Below, piece after piece: positions 27,816 through 37,603 of a DNA stretch of 54,237 bases. Each line of letters starts with the position of its first letter. Position 1 is the first letter of the stretch. The translations under genes and the position numbers were made by a program. This stretch comes from a candidate division WS6 bacterium OLB21 (lineage in GTDB: Bacteria > Patescibacteriota > Dojkabacteria > B142 > OLB20): positions 1 through 54,237 of the forward strand of contig JYPD01000010.1 of the NCBI GenBank assembly GCA_001567305.1, given 5' to 3'. The notes below the pieces were generated by a model. The model ran no database searches. It had not been told where the DNA came from and saw only the letters and a list, made by a program, of their open reading frames with translations.

Positions 27816-28186
27816 TGAACAAAATTAAAACGGTCAAGAAAAAACAGGCAATGCGTACTTGCATTGCAACAGGCAAGAAGTATCCAAAAAACGACCTTAT
27901 CAGGTTTGTACGCACCTCAGATGGAACTATCAAGGTTGATCTAACTGGCAAGTTGGAAGGCAGAGGTGCGAATATGGCAATGGAAGCAGATAACTTCGAC
28001 TTAGCCATAAAGAAGAAAGCTTTTAATCGCGCTTTCAAGTTAGAAAAGAATTTAACTACGGATGATTTAGCAACATTAAAAAAGGATTTTCTCGCCGCAA
28101 TAGAAGAGAAGCTATTCCGTAAAGGTAAACAGAAAGTTACGATAAAAGTCTCGAGATCTGAACTAGAAAATATAGCAAATAAATAA
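27815..28186 (+). CDS. ylxR: YlxR-family (DUF448) protein
   Basis: The family core R-T-C-I-A-T-G-K-K-Y-P-K-N-D-L-I-R-F-V is near the N terminus, followed by G-K-L-E-G-R-G-A-N, matching the conserved G-R-G-A loop. At 123 residues it is longer than typical YlxR because of a basic C-terminal tail rich in lysine. YlxR proteins are RNA- or nucleoid-associated and are usually encoded right after nusA, as here, with a one-base overlap. Exact function is not settled. The gene is convergent with kbl, with 2 bases between the ends. Confidence 0.88.
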   Translation: MNKIKTVKKKQAMRTCIATGKKYPKNDLIRFVRTSDGTIKVDLTGKLEGRGANMAMEADNFDLAIKKKAFNRAFKLEKNLTTDDLATLKKDFLAAIEEKLFRKGKQKVTIKVSRSELENIANK

Positions 28187-28188
28187 TA

Positions 28189-29437
28189 CTAGATCAGTTT
28201 TACAGATTCACTAACGGCTCCAACGAAAGTTGAGATTTCTTCTGATGCATGAGATGCATTTATCTGGACTCTGATCTCATCTCTGCCTTTAGGCACAACC
28301 GGATAGTTGATTGCTGTAACTAAGTATCCACGCTTGAATAATTCCTTTGTTAGTAATTTCGTTTTTTTCTGTATCTCCGATAAGGATAGGTTGTATCGGA
28401 TGAATTGAATCTGAAGCCATTTCGATGCCGATTTTCTTAATCTCTTCTTTGAAAAGTTGTACATTACTTTCTAGCTTTTGTAGTAGAGCCTGTCCTTCTG
28501 TCGAATCGAGCAGATTAACTGCTTGATTTGCTGCGGCTGCAGTTCCCGGGGTGATAGAATTTGAATAAATATAGGTTGCTGCACTTTCTCGCAGATAATC
28601 AATTACTGCTTGATTTGCAGCAACATAGCCTCCGTCGGTGCCAAAACCTTTTCCTAGTGTTCCAACTAAAACATCAGCTGTTCCAAGACTGACTTCTTCG
28701 GTCCCTCGTCCGGTTTTTCCGAAGGCGGCAACACCATGACAGTCATCGATAATTGTCAGGACTCCTTGTTCATATTCTTTATCGTACATGTCTGCAATTG
28801 CCTGGAGTTTCTGTAAATCTTGATATTCGCCGAGCATGCTAAATACTCCATCAGAGATAATAACTGATCTTGTGAATCGGCTTGCATTGTTTGCAAGAAT
28901 TTCTTCAAGTGCTGCTAAATCAAAATGTGGAAAAACAAGTTTTTGTTCAGAAGGAAGGTTTGCAAGTCTAATTCCGTCAATAATGCTTCTGTGATTTAGT
29001 TCGTCTGAGATAACCAAGGTATTGTTATCTACTAGTGAGTCTTTACTTTGTCCTTTGCTCAAACTAAAGATTGCTGCCAGATTGGCTGCAAAAGCTGAAG
29101 AAAACACGATAGCGTCTTCACGGTTATGGAATTTTGCTAGCGATTTCTCTAATTGTCTATGAATATCAAAAGAACCGGAAATAAATCTGACTGCACCCGG
29201 GCCTGTTCCGTATCTTTCTGAGGCTTCGTGTTCGGCTTCAATTAGGGATCTGTTATGTCTAAGTCCAAGATAGTCGTTTGAGTTGAAGATCGTATACTTG
29301 TTGCCATCGATAATTGTCTGAGTTGGTTTGTCTTTGATAAAGCCACTGATTAGCTTTTCCTGTCGTTTTGTACTGTGGGCACTATCGATTCTGGCAACTT
29401 CTGCTGCTAAGGATTTAAAGAATTTTTGTTTTGACAT
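28189..29437 (-). CDS. kbl: Glycine C-acetyltransferase (2-amino-3-ketobutyrate CoA ligase), frameshifted
   Basis: PLP-dependent alpha-oxoamine synthase. The N terminus has N-S-N-D-Y-L-G-L, the middle has D-D-C-H-G-V-A, and the PLP lysine is in G-T-L-G-K-G-F-G. The C-terminal Y-P-V-V-P-K-G is characteristic of Kbl. The frame changes at the A7 run near 28365, between I-L-I-G-D-T-E-K and K-L-L-T-K-E-L-F; this is a probable indel. It splits 2-amino-3-oxobutyrate with CoA to glycine and acetyl-CoA. The preceding gene on the same strand is a threonine dehydrogenase that makes this substrate, which separates it from BioF. Confidence 0.85.
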
Positions 29438-29458
29438 GTTGTTTTTGTAATTTGTTAA

Positions 29459-30403
29459 TTATTTCTCTAGTTTTGTTTTAATGCCATTGTACAAGGCCTG
29501 AGTCATTTCTGTGATGCCAAAATTGTGTTTCCATCCCCAGTCCGTTCTTGCTTGCGAATCATCGATTGAATGTGGCCATGACTCAGCAATCGCCTGTCTA
29601 AAATCCGGTTTATAAGAAATCTTAAAGTCCGGAGAGATTATTAGAATTTCATCGACAAGTTCTTGAGGAGTAAAGTTAATTGCGGCAAAGTTATAGCTGG
29701 TTCTAATAGAGATCTTTTCAGATGGTGCCTGCATAAGTGCAATTGTGCCAGATATAGCATCATCCATGTACATCATCGGTAGTCGTGTGTCTGCTTTCAG
29801 GAAGCATTGATAGGAATTATTTTGCAACAATCCATAAAAGATATGTATTGCATATTCTGTAGTTCCGTCACCGGGTTTTGCTTTGTAACCGTTTAGTCCC
29901 GGATACCTAAGGCTACGAACATCGACCCCGTATTTCTTGTGGTAGTATTGGCAGAGAAGTTCGCCACTGACCTTATTTACTCCGTACATTGTGGTTGGTT
30001 CAAGTACGGTATGTTGAGGGACATTTGTTTTGGGAGTAGTTGGACCAAAAGCTGCAATTGAACTTGGCCAAAAAACTCGAAGTTTATGTTCTACTGCCAG
30101 ATCCAGTACATATCTTAATCCATTAACATTGACATCCCAAGCTAGGGATGGATTCTTTTCTCCACCGGCAGAAAGAAGCCCTGCTAGATGATATATTTCG
30201 TCAATGTCGTATTTTTTAATTAGCGATTCTAATAAGGTCTTGTCGGTTACATCGCCTTTTTCTAGGATTCCGTCAAATTCTTCACTTATGGTTTCGCGAG
30301 CCAGAGCAACAACACTTTCTTTACCATGTATCTTTTGTAGCTCAGGAACAAGATCGCTGCCTACAAGACCAAATGCACCGGTAACTAGGATTCTGGACAT
30401 AGA
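29459..30403 (-). CDS. tdh: L-threonine 3-dehydrogenase, short-chain (epimerase-like) type
   Basis: An NAD-binding protein of the extended SDR family with G-A-F-G-L-V-G at the N terminus. The catalytic Y-G-V-N-K sits in T-T-M-Y-G-V-N-K, and S-S-I-A-A-F-G-P-T-T-P together with S-L-R-Y-P-G-L match epimerase-type threonine dehydrogenases closely. It oxidises threonine to 2-amino-3-oxobutyrate, the substrate of Kbl encoded 21 bases downstream. The start M-S-R-I-L-V-T-G at 30403 is preferred; the frame stays open to an ATG inside the palindrome at 30420-30447. Length is 314 residues. Confidence 0.88.
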   Translation of the reverse strand, partial: SMSRILVTGAFGLVGSDLVPELQKIHGKESVVALARETISEEFDGILEKGDVTDKTLLESLIKKYDIDEIYHLAGLLSAGGEKNPSLAWDVNVNGLRYVLDLAVEHKLRVFWPSSIAAFGPTTPKTNVPQHTVLEPTTMYGVNKVSGELLCQYYHKKYGVDVRSLRYPGLNGYKAKPGDGTTEYAIHIFYGLLQNNSYQCFLKADTRLPMMYMDDAISGTIALMQAPSEKISIRTSYNFAAINFTPQELVDEILIISPDFKISYKPDFRQAIAESWPHSIDDSQARTDWGWKHNFGITEMTQALYNGIKTKLEK

Positions 30404-30419
30404 TAGAGGATAACAATTA

Positions 30420-30447
30420 AGGTCATGGCGCAATTGCGCCATGACCT
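30420..30447. promoter_or_regulatory. 28-bp perfect palindrome between tdh and the M20 peptidase gene
   Basis: Two 14-base arms (AGGTCATGGCGCAA and its exact complement) with no spacer. It is 17 bases upstream of the tdh start and about 76 bases upstream of the divergent -10 at 30523. No T-run follows, so an intrinsic terminator is unlikely; an operator or mRNA hairpin is favoured. Confidence 0.6.
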
Positions 30448-30522
30448 ATCTTACAACTTACCCAGATTAATTTCCAGTCACTAATAAGTTGCTGAGAATT
30501 AAGCTATTAGGAGAGTTTGTTA

Positions 30523-30528
30523 TATAAT
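30523..30528 (+). promoter_or_regulatory. -10 element of the M20 peptidase gene
   Basis: TATAAT lies 23 bases before the GTG start; the -35 is weak (a TTAAGC-like hexamer 18 bases upstream). Confidence 0.45.
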
Positions 30529-30550
30529 CTGTCTATTAAAATGCATTGCT

Positions 30551-31922
30551 GTGGGAATCGATCGGTTGCTAGGAACTCACAATCAATTATATGAACATAA
30601 GCCTTCAGCAGGTCTTAGTTTGGTTCCGCCAATTGATGCAGATCAGGTCAGAAGCTTTCTTGGTAAAAGTCATTTCTGGGAAGATGAAAATCTTCCTAAT
30701 ATTATTGCGGGTATTCTAGCAAGACTAGCTTTTTTTCGATACCCAAACTACAATATATACTGATCCAAAACCTGGAGAAACAATTGGTAGAAGAAAAGAT
30801 AATATGGTCGGTGGAAGCGACTTTGAAAGAGCTTATCTATTTCTCGAAGAAATATTCGGAATCCACGAAGCTGATTCTGAAGTCGGAATTCAGTATTTTC
30901 CAGGGACGATTAATCCTCAAAGAAAGGGAGCTATTATATATCCCAAAGATTTGGAAGAAATAATCGAAAGGGTTGATAGTGTCTATTTCGCAGATGATGA
31001 AGTTGAGCCAATTGATCTATATCGACCAGTTATCCATTTTCATCTGGATACGGTAAGTGTAAATAATCAGAAAGGAAGTCTAGCGACACTTGAGACTCAT
31101 ATTGATAAGGAAACTGGATTAATCTATACAAGAGGAGCAAATGATATGAAAGGCCAAACTGCACTTGCGGCAGTTGTGATGGAAATGTGCAAACAAAACA
31201 ACCTTCCGTTGCCCGTATTTCTAATTACCACAGACGAAGAGAAGGCAGGCAAAAATGGAGGAACCAAACTAGCAAATTCTGTTAAGGGTAATGTATTCAT
31301 AGATTGGGAGCCGGTTGCCGGGCTTGCAGGATGTTTTGTAAACGAAGTTGAACCAGTGCTGGGCGTAGGGCTAGGCACCTCCAGACAACTGGATTTAAAA
31401 GCTATGAAGCAAATACAATTAACTATCGGTCAGTTCTATTCTTCAGACCCGATAGCAAGTTGTAATGATCATGAGGTATTTGTATCTGTGAATCCTTCAA
31501 ATTTTAATGAGCCTTCTAGAGCTACAATGGGAACCCTGCTTGCGATTCTTAGGAAGTATGCTAAGGGTGTTGAAGATCCAGGTATTTGCTATTATATCGA
31601 TAATGAAAAGAAAAGGACCTCATACCTCAAAAAGCCACTTCTTTCAATTGTCGCTCAAGCTCTCAAGAACCACTATCCTTTACAAAAATCAGATCGACAG
31701 ATCACTCGAGGTTCAAACACTAAGTTGCTAGGTGGTGTTTTTGGTCGTAGATTCAGGAGAGGAGCTTTTACAGGTAACATCAATACAATAGGTTTCTTTA
31801 ATAAAGAGAGTATAAGTAATTATCTTGTCATGGGCGTTGACGAGGCGGGAGGTGGAAGGCACAGTAGTACAGAAGCTGTTTATCTACATCAATTAGTTCA
31901 GCTTCTTTTTTACGACCTATAA
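30551..31922 (+). CDS. M20-family metallopeptidase-like protein (frameshifted)
   Basis: The joined product is about 457 residues, from GTG 30551. The frame changes at the T7 run near 30730 and resumes with T-D-P-K-P-G-E-T-I-G. The metal-binding set of M20 enzymes is visible: H-F-H-L-D-T, then G-A-N-D-M-K-G-Q, then T-T-D-E-E-K-A-G and a late H in G-G-R-H-S-S. M20 enzymes use two zinc ions to hydrolyse a peptide or an acylated amino acid. The substrate is unknown; context next to tdh/kbl suggests amino acid use, but this is only inference. The bulk between the third and fourth sites is unusual and poorly recognised. Confidence 0.7.
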
Positions 31923-31955
31923 GATTATTGAGCTTCTGAAGGCAGAAGATCAGAT

Positions 31956-31985
31956 TTGAGTCTTTGTAAGCAGCCATTGTATAAT
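31956..31985 (+). promoter_or_regulatory. Promoter of tRNA-Glu
   Basis: TTGAGT (31956-31961), an 18-base spacer and TATAAT (31980-31985). The tRNA starts 16 bases downstream of the -10. Confidence 0.6.
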
Positions 31986-32001
31986 GTCCTGCCATGAAGT
32001 T

Positions 32002-32073
32002 GGCCCTATCGTCTAACGGTTAGGACACAAGATTCTCAATCTTGCAATCGGGGTTCGATTCCCCGTAGGGTCA
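32002..32073 (+). tRNA. tRNA-Glu (anticodon CTC)
   Basis: A full cloverleaf is present. The acceptor arms GGCCCTA and TAGGGTC pair (one G-U), the D arm is closed by GTC/GAC, the anticodon stem CAAGA/TCTTG holds the loop TTCTCAA with anticodon CTC, and the T arm is CGGGG/CCCCG. The discriminator base is A and CCA is not encoded. This is the only tRNA gene seen in the window. Confidence 0.93.
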
Positions 32074-32097
32074 TATAATCTTAAAGGTTTAATTAGA

Positions 32098-32610
32098 ATG
32101 GATTACACATTTCTTTTACTGCTTGTCGCTATTGCCTTCCTTGTATTTATTTTTCGAGAAAAGCTTTTGGGATCTAAGGTGCAAGAGCTATTTCCGTATA
32201 GTAAAAAGGAATATTTCTTAAATATTCCAGAGAGGAAGTTGTACTCCGAAATCAATTCTATACTTCCTACTGATTTTGTTATCGTTCCCCAAGTCTTAAT
32301 GAGTAGCATTGTTCAAGTTACGACTAAGAATAAAGATTTCTGGACATACCAAAATAAAATTAATCGGAAAACAGTAGATTTCGTCATTTTTGATAGTATT
32401 TATCTAAAACCAATCTTAGTGATTGAATATGACGGTAAGAGTCACGCTCGAAAAGATAGAGTATCTAGAGATACTTTTGTTGAAACAGTATTACAGAATG
32501 TTGAGATAGAATTTGTACGCATTGCTCACCATAAAAATCTTAACTATAAGGATATCGCTGGACAAATCGTAGATTTTCTAAATAGTGCGGAGCCTCAGCA
32601 AGCTAACTAA
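32098..32610 (+). CDS. DUF2726-domain protein with N-terminal membrane anchor
   Basis: The first 20 residues form a hydrophobic helix (L-L-L-L-V-A-I-A-F-L-V-F), probably a membrane anchor. The rest matches the DUF2726 pattern: L-Y-S-E-I near residue 50, V-P-Q-V-L, then T-V-D-F-V-I-F-D, a V-I-E-Y-D-G-K-S-H segment and a final R-D-T-F. The D...E-Y-D arrangement looks like a restriction endonuclease-type fold, but no activity has been assigned to this family with certainty. It lies between tRNA-Glu and the copper operon and is probably unrelated to both. Confidence 0.7.
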   Translation: MDYTFLLLLVAIAFLVFIFREKLLGSKVQELFPYSKKEYFLNIPERKLYSEINSILPTDFVIVPQVLMSSIVQVTTKNKDFWTYQNKINRKTVDFVIFDSIYLKPILVIEYDGKSHARKDRVSRDTFVETVLQNVEIEFVRIAHHKNLNYKDIAGQIVDFLNSAEPQQAN

Positions 32611-32616
32611 CACCCC

Positions 32617-32664
32617 TTGCATCTTTTTTAGTTAAATAATATTATATCCCCTATAGGGGGATAT
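32617..32664 (+). promoter_or_regulatory. Promoter and CsoR operator of the copper operon
   Basis: TTGCAT (32617-32622), a 17-base spacer and TATTAT (32640-32645) are followed at once by an ATATCCCC/GGGGATAT palindrome (32644-32664). A bound repressor would cover the -10 and start site. The csoR ATG is at 32667, so the leader is at most about 15 bases. Confidence 0.65.
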
Positions 32665-32666
32665 TT

Positions 32667-32943
32667 ATGAATCATAAACACGATAAAAGCGCTAAAACAC
32701 GAGCCATTCACAGGATTAAAATCGTTAAAGGTCATTTGACTAAAATCCAGAAAATGCTGGATAACGATGAGTACTGTGTTGGTATTGTGCATCAATCTCG
32801 CGCTGTGCAAAGTGCGCTTAAAAAAACTTGATAGCCTGATCATCGAAAACCATCTTAAGACTTGTGTAATCGATCAAATACAAAATGGAGAAGAGGATCG
32901 AGTTGTGGCTGAACTGTTAAAATTATTTGATTACAAAGATTAA
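32667..32943 (+). CDS. csoR: Copper-sensing repressor CsoR (frameshifted)
   Basis: The joined 91-residue protein has the canonical Cu(I) ligands of CsoR: Cys37 in E-Y-C-V, and His62 and Cys66 in N-H-L-K-T-C. The N terminus is His-rich. An extra A in the A7 run (32820-32826) breaks the frame between V-Q-S-A-L-K-K and L-D-S-L-I; this is a likely sequencing error. It should release its operator when Cu(I) binds, switching on the HMA-TauE and CopA genes downstream. Unlike the paralogue at 1695 it keeps all three ligands. Confidence 0.85.
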
Positions 32944-32947
32944 TAAT

Positions 32948-34356
32948 ATGTCAAAACTTAAGGAATGCGTGTTATATGTGGATGGAATGCACTGTGCTGC
33001 CTGCGAAGTTTTAATCGAAAAAAAATTACTGGAGCAGTCCGGAGTAGAATCAGTAGATGCCTCCTTGAAGGGCGCAAAAGTAACAGTACACTATTCTGGT
33101 GATAAAAAACCAAGTTTGCAAAGACTTAACAAGGAATTCGCAGGTTCGGGTTATGTGTTTTCTGAACAAAAAAGCTTCTCTAAAAGGCAAAGCTTAATAT
33201 CAATCAAGAACGGTAAGCTGGTTTTGGATAAAGCCAGTTTCTATGGATTTTCAAGAGCTATCCTTCTAGCTGCAATTATCCTTGCTGCTTTCTTTATATT
33301 TGAAAGTCTTCACATCGGTCAGTTTGTAAGTATAGATGCATCATCTTCTCTGCCTGCATTTTTTGTTCTTGGGCTTGTAGCAGGAATATCTAGTTGTGCG
33401 GCTTTAATTGGCGGGTTGCTCTTGTCAATGACCAAGCAATGGCACGAGATTTACGCTCAGGCAGATGCCAGGACAGAAAGATCCAAACCGCATATAATGT
33501 TCCATCTCGGTAGAATAGTATCTTTTGCACTGCTTGGTGGTTTGTTAGGGCTTGCAGGTGAAACTATCTCGTTAAGTAATACAGTAGTTTTCTCTCTGTT
33601 AACTATTCTTGTATCACTTGTAATGTTGATCTTAGCTTTGCAAATGATAGGCGTTGAGTGGGCTCATAAATTTAGGTTAACCACTCCGAAATTTCTTTCC
33701 AGATTTGTTGCTGACGAGACCAATTTTCAAGGAAGGTATATGCCGGCAGTGATTGGAGCACTTACATTTATTCTTCCTTGTGGCTTTACATTAACAGCGC
33801 AAACAATTGCGCTGGCAAGTGGCTCTTTCCTACAGGGATCTCTAATTATGTTGTTCTTTGCACTGGGAACCTTTATTCCTCTAATGGGAATAAGTCTGGG
33901 CGGACTAATCTTCAACTCAAAAAAATCGTTAAGTCATAAATTTAATCTTGTTGCAGGAATCCTGGTTTTGTTTTTGTTGTATACAACATCAATGGTCAGC
34001 TAAATGTCCTTGGACTCCCAAGTCTAAGCGATTTAATGACAACTTCACAGCAGGATCAAGGTGTTGCTGGTAACGATGAGGATGGGGTGCAAATAATTTC
34101 GATTACAGCTCAAGGATTTGAATATACGCCTACCAGCTCTTTAACCATAAAAGCAGGACTCCCAGCTAAATTGATTGTTGATAATCAAGGTATTCAAGGT
34201 TGTGGAGCATTTATTGCCGCAAACGGTTTGATAGATGACTTCGTTGCCTTGAAAAAAGGAATTAATGAAATCGATTTAGGTTTACCTGCCAAAGGAAGTT
34301 ACAAACTTACCTGTTCTATGGGCATGGTTAAGCCACTTACTATAAATGTTATTTAA
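32948..34356 (+). CDS. HMA - TauE/UreH-like membrane - cupredoxin fusion (frameshifted)
   Basis: The N-terminal heavy-metal-associated domain has M-H-C-A-A-C at its Cu site. A membrane domain of about six helices of the TauE/SafE or DsbD/UreH-like type follows, with cysteines in I-S-S-C-A-A and L-P-C-G-F-T. The frame changes near 33985; in the second frame the sequence reads N-I-N-G-Q-L-N-V-L-G, the usual end of this membrane domain, and continues without a stop into a C-terminal domain ending T-C-S-M-G-M, a cupredoxin-like copper site. I therefore read one protein of about 468 residues. If the shift is real, the cupredoxin could be a separate gene starting at 34036. It probably moves or hands over copper. 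Confidence 0.7.
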
Positions 34357-34363
34357 ATGTTAG

Positions 34364-36674
34364 ATGGTTAAAAAGACTTTTCCAGTGATCGGTATTCATT
34401 GTGCTGCATGTAAGCAACTTCTGGAGAAAAGCGTCGGGTCGCTTGACGGTGTGTCCAAGGTCCATGTCAATTTTGCCACAGAAAACATAACCATTGAGTT
34501 CGACGAAACAAAAGTAAGCAATGGTGATCTTGAGCTTGCAGTTAGTAGCGTCGGAAAATACAGGTTGATCATCGAAGACCAACCTAAAGATCATCATGCC
34601 AAAATGCTCAAACAAGATGAATATAAAAGACAACTGAAAATCTTCAGATATGTTCTTCTAGGTAGTCTCCCGTTCTTTGTGATTATGCTCTTAATGTTTC
34701 TATCTCAGCTTGGACTTATAGAACTTGATCATAAACCTTTAGGAAAAATTATGTTCAGCGGAAGTGATTACGAAATCAATCTCTTTTTCCTAATTCAATT
34801 TCTGATTGCCACTCCATTGGTTTTTCTGGGGGGCAGGGATATTTTTGTGAGCGCTTATAATGCCTTGCGTGCAAGGACGGCAAACATGGACAGCCTGATT
34901 GCTCTGGGTACGGGCGCAGCGTGGTTGTTTTCGACTATCGTTACCTTTGTGCCTGATGCTTTTTCCGAAATAAATGCCGATGTCTTCTTTGAAGCTGCGG
35001 TTTTTATCATCCTGTTTATTTTGCTTGGCCGACTTCTTGAAGCTAAGGCTAAAGGGCAGGCAAATGATGCAATCACAAAATTGCTTGAATTGCAGGCAAA
35101 AGATGCGACGGTAATTAGAGATGGCATAGAGGTCAGAATCCCAATCGAGCAGGTAATAGTCGGAGATATTATTGTTGTTAGACCTGGTGAAAAAATCCCG
35201 GTTGATGGTGTTATCACTGAAGGTTCATCTACTCTTAACGAATCAATGGTTACCGGCGAATCTATTCCGGTTACAAAAAGTGCAGGAGATCAAGTAATAG
35301 GCTCCACAATTAACAAAACGAGCAGTTTTAAGTATAAGGCTGAAAAAGTTGGCAGCGATACTATGCTTGCCCAGATTATACAATTAGTTGAAGAAGCTCA
35401 AGGCACTACTGCTCCAATTCAAAAAACTAGCCGATCAGGTATCTTCGGTTTTTGTCCCAATAATTATCCTTATCTCTATTACGGCTTTAGTATTTTGGTT
35501 GCTGATCGCTCCGCAGCTAGGTCTGATATATCCAGAAATAAATCCACTTAGACTTGCAGTTTATATTGCCGTAACAATTCTAATCATAGCCTGTCCCTGT
35601 GCTTTGGGACTAGCAACTCCAACGGCTTTAATGGTTGGAACAGGAAAAGCAGCCAGCAAGGGGATTTTAGTTAAGAATGCTCAGGCCTTAGAATATGCTC
35701 ACAAAATAGACACCTTAATCTTTGATAAGACTGGTACTCTCACCAAAGGGTTCCCCGAAGTAAAAGAATTCATTTCTATCGATTCCAGTAAAAATGATGA
35801 AATCCTAAATCTGGCACATGCGGTAGAACATTTATCCGAACATCCTCTGTCTTTAGCAATAGAGAAATACGCGTTGGCAAATACAAAATCAATAGATAAG
35901 CAATCAAAAGTAAATGATTTTAAAATGCTTGAAGGACTTGGAGTCGAGGGAAAAGTTGGTAAAAACTCTGTTTCCATAGGGAACGCCAAACTAATGAATC
36001 TAAAACAAGTCTCTATTCAGCCAGAACTTGGTAAAAAGTCAGAAGAACTAACAAGACTCGGCATGACAGTTATTTATCTGGCAGTGAATAATAATCATCT
36101 GGCAATTTTTGCCATTGCCGACACTATAAAAGAAGAATCTAAAGAAATAATTGAGAAGATTAAAAGCTTTGGGATTAAAACGGTCATGCTTACCGGAGAC
36201 AATGAAGGTGCAGCAAATTACATTGCCAGGTCGCTTTCCTTGGATCAAGTATATGCAGATGTTTTGCCTGCAGAGAAATCACAGATAGTAAGCAGGTTGC
36301 GAGCAGAAAAAGGAGGGATAGTGGCAATGGTTGGTGACGGGATTAACGATGCTCTAGCACTTGCCAACGCAGATATCGGTATTGCTCTTGGTACAGGCAC
36401 TGATATTGCTATTGAAGCTGCCGATATAGTTCTAATTAAAGGGAATTTACGAAAAGTATTGCAGACAATAGAACTATCGAATTCAACTCTAAGAGTAGTT
36501 AAACAGAACTTGATCTGGGCTTTTTCCTACAATGTTCTTGCGATTCCACTTGCTGCAGGAATATTATTTCCATTCACAGGGATTCTGCTTTCGCCTGTAA
36601 TTGCAAGCGCAGCTATGGCATTCAGCTCTGTTTCGGTCGTTCTAAACAGCATAAGATTAAAAGGCAAGATATAA
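34364..36674 (+). CDS. copA: Cu(+)-exporting P-type ATPase CopA (frameshifted)
   Basis: P1B-type ATPase of about 770 residues. It has one N-terminal HMA domain (I-H-C-A-A-C), the actuator T-G-E-S, the transmembrane Cu-site C-P-C, the phosphorylation motif D-K-T-G-T-L-T, the S-E-H-P-L nucleotide-binding motif and the hinge G-D-G-I-N-D. The frame changes at the A6 run near 35425, between T-A-P-I-Q-K and L-A-D-Q-V-S; this is a probable indel. It exports Cu(I) with ATP, guarding the cell under CsoR control. The start follows the cupredoxin-domain gene by 7 bases. C-P-C marks a monovalent copper or silver pump. Confidence 0.93.
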
Positions 36675-36751
36675 GACTCTAAATAAATCTCAATGAAGCG
36701 ATTATGTTCTGGCGCATCCTCTGGATAACCTGTTCGGTAGGTTCAAAACAG

Positions 36752-37525
36752 CTAATTGGTTCCCTCTTTTTTTGACTTTGCCAATTCTTCCTTTAATTCT
36801 TTCATTTTGAGTTCTCGATGTACCATAGTTTTGGCAATCTCTGCTGATTCAGCCGATACTCTTTCTAACTCCTGATTCTTTTGAAGTAGCTCTGAACTAG
36901 TATACTCAAGTTTCTTGATGTATTCTCCAAGTCGCTTATTTGCTGCAGAAATCTCATCTTTTTGTTTTTCTAAAGATCTCTCGCTTGCCTTCCAAGCAGT
37001 TGCAAGAAGGTATATTAAAACTGCTAAGGATAAGTAACTGGCTAGATATGATAAGAAGGCTCGTATAGAGAATCCGGAAATCTCTGAAATATTAAGAGCG
37101 AAGAAATGTGTTGTAATAACAAACAAATATGTGAATACTGCTAATAGGGATAGGCGATTTCTATTCATAAAGATTACTACTGCCGGAAATAGAAATGTCC
37201 AATAGACATCTTCGCTGAAGAGTCCTCCGGTAAAGTAGATTACAAACGATGAGTAGAAAAAAAGAATTATAAGTAGATATTTCTCTGGTCGTTTGTAATT
37301 ATCTCTGATCATTCTTAGGCTGAGGATTAAGCTTATTACGGTGGATATCCCTATGAGAAGTGCTAGGAAGTAGTCTGAGAATAAGATTGAGATAACGACA
37401 TAAACAACCTGTGATATTGCTCCTATGAGCATGAATATACCGAAATACTTGTTTTGCATTGACTTTATATTGCTTACCACAAATAGTCTAATAATCGTAT
37501 AGAAATATTCTTGCATACAATTCAA
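36752..37525 (-). CDS. Six-helix membrane protein with C-terminal coiled coil
   Basis: About six membrane helices (residues 28-175) are followed by a coiled coil of some 70 residues rich in K, E, L and S. This looks like the sensory half of a histidine kinase or cyclase, but no output domain follows. The start is uncertain: M-N-C-M at 37525, or M-Q-N-K-Y-F at 37462. It is convergent with copA, with 77 bases between the ends, and diverges from the RRM gene. No function is assigned. Confidence 0.5.
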   Translation of the reverse strand: MNCMQEYFYTIIRLFVVSNIKSMQNKYFGIFMLIGAISQVVYVVISILFSDYFLALLIGISTVISLILSLRMIRDNYKRPEKYLLIILFFYSSFVIYFTGGLFSEDVYWTFLFPAVVIFMNRNRLSLLAVFTYLFVITTHFFALNISEISGFSIRAFLSYLASYLSLAVLIYLLATAWKASERSLEKQKDEISAANKRLGEYIKKLEYTSSELLQKNQELERVSAESAEIAKTMVHRELKMKELKEELAKSKKEGTN

Positions 37526-37544
37526 CCGATGTCATTAACGGTGA

Positions 37545-37573
37545 TTATTGTATTTATTGTTTTATGTTATAAT
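37545..37573 (+). promoter_or_regulatory. Promoter of the RRM transcript
   Basis: TTATTG (37545-37550), a 17-base spacer and an extended -10 TGTTATAAT ending at 37573. About 90 bases of leader precede the RRM gene and contain a small upstream ORF. Confidence 0.5.
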
Positions 37574-37603
37574 CTTTTCAGCTACTGAAGCGTGTTAATA
37601 AAA

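Noticed and set aside
30404-30442. Longer tdh start at 30442
   Set aside because: It would add 13 residues encoded partly by the palindrome and not matching the family, which begins at the Rossmann strand.
30420-30447. Palindrome as an intrinsic terminator
   Set aside because: Neither strand has a T-run after the stem, and it lies between divergent gene starts.
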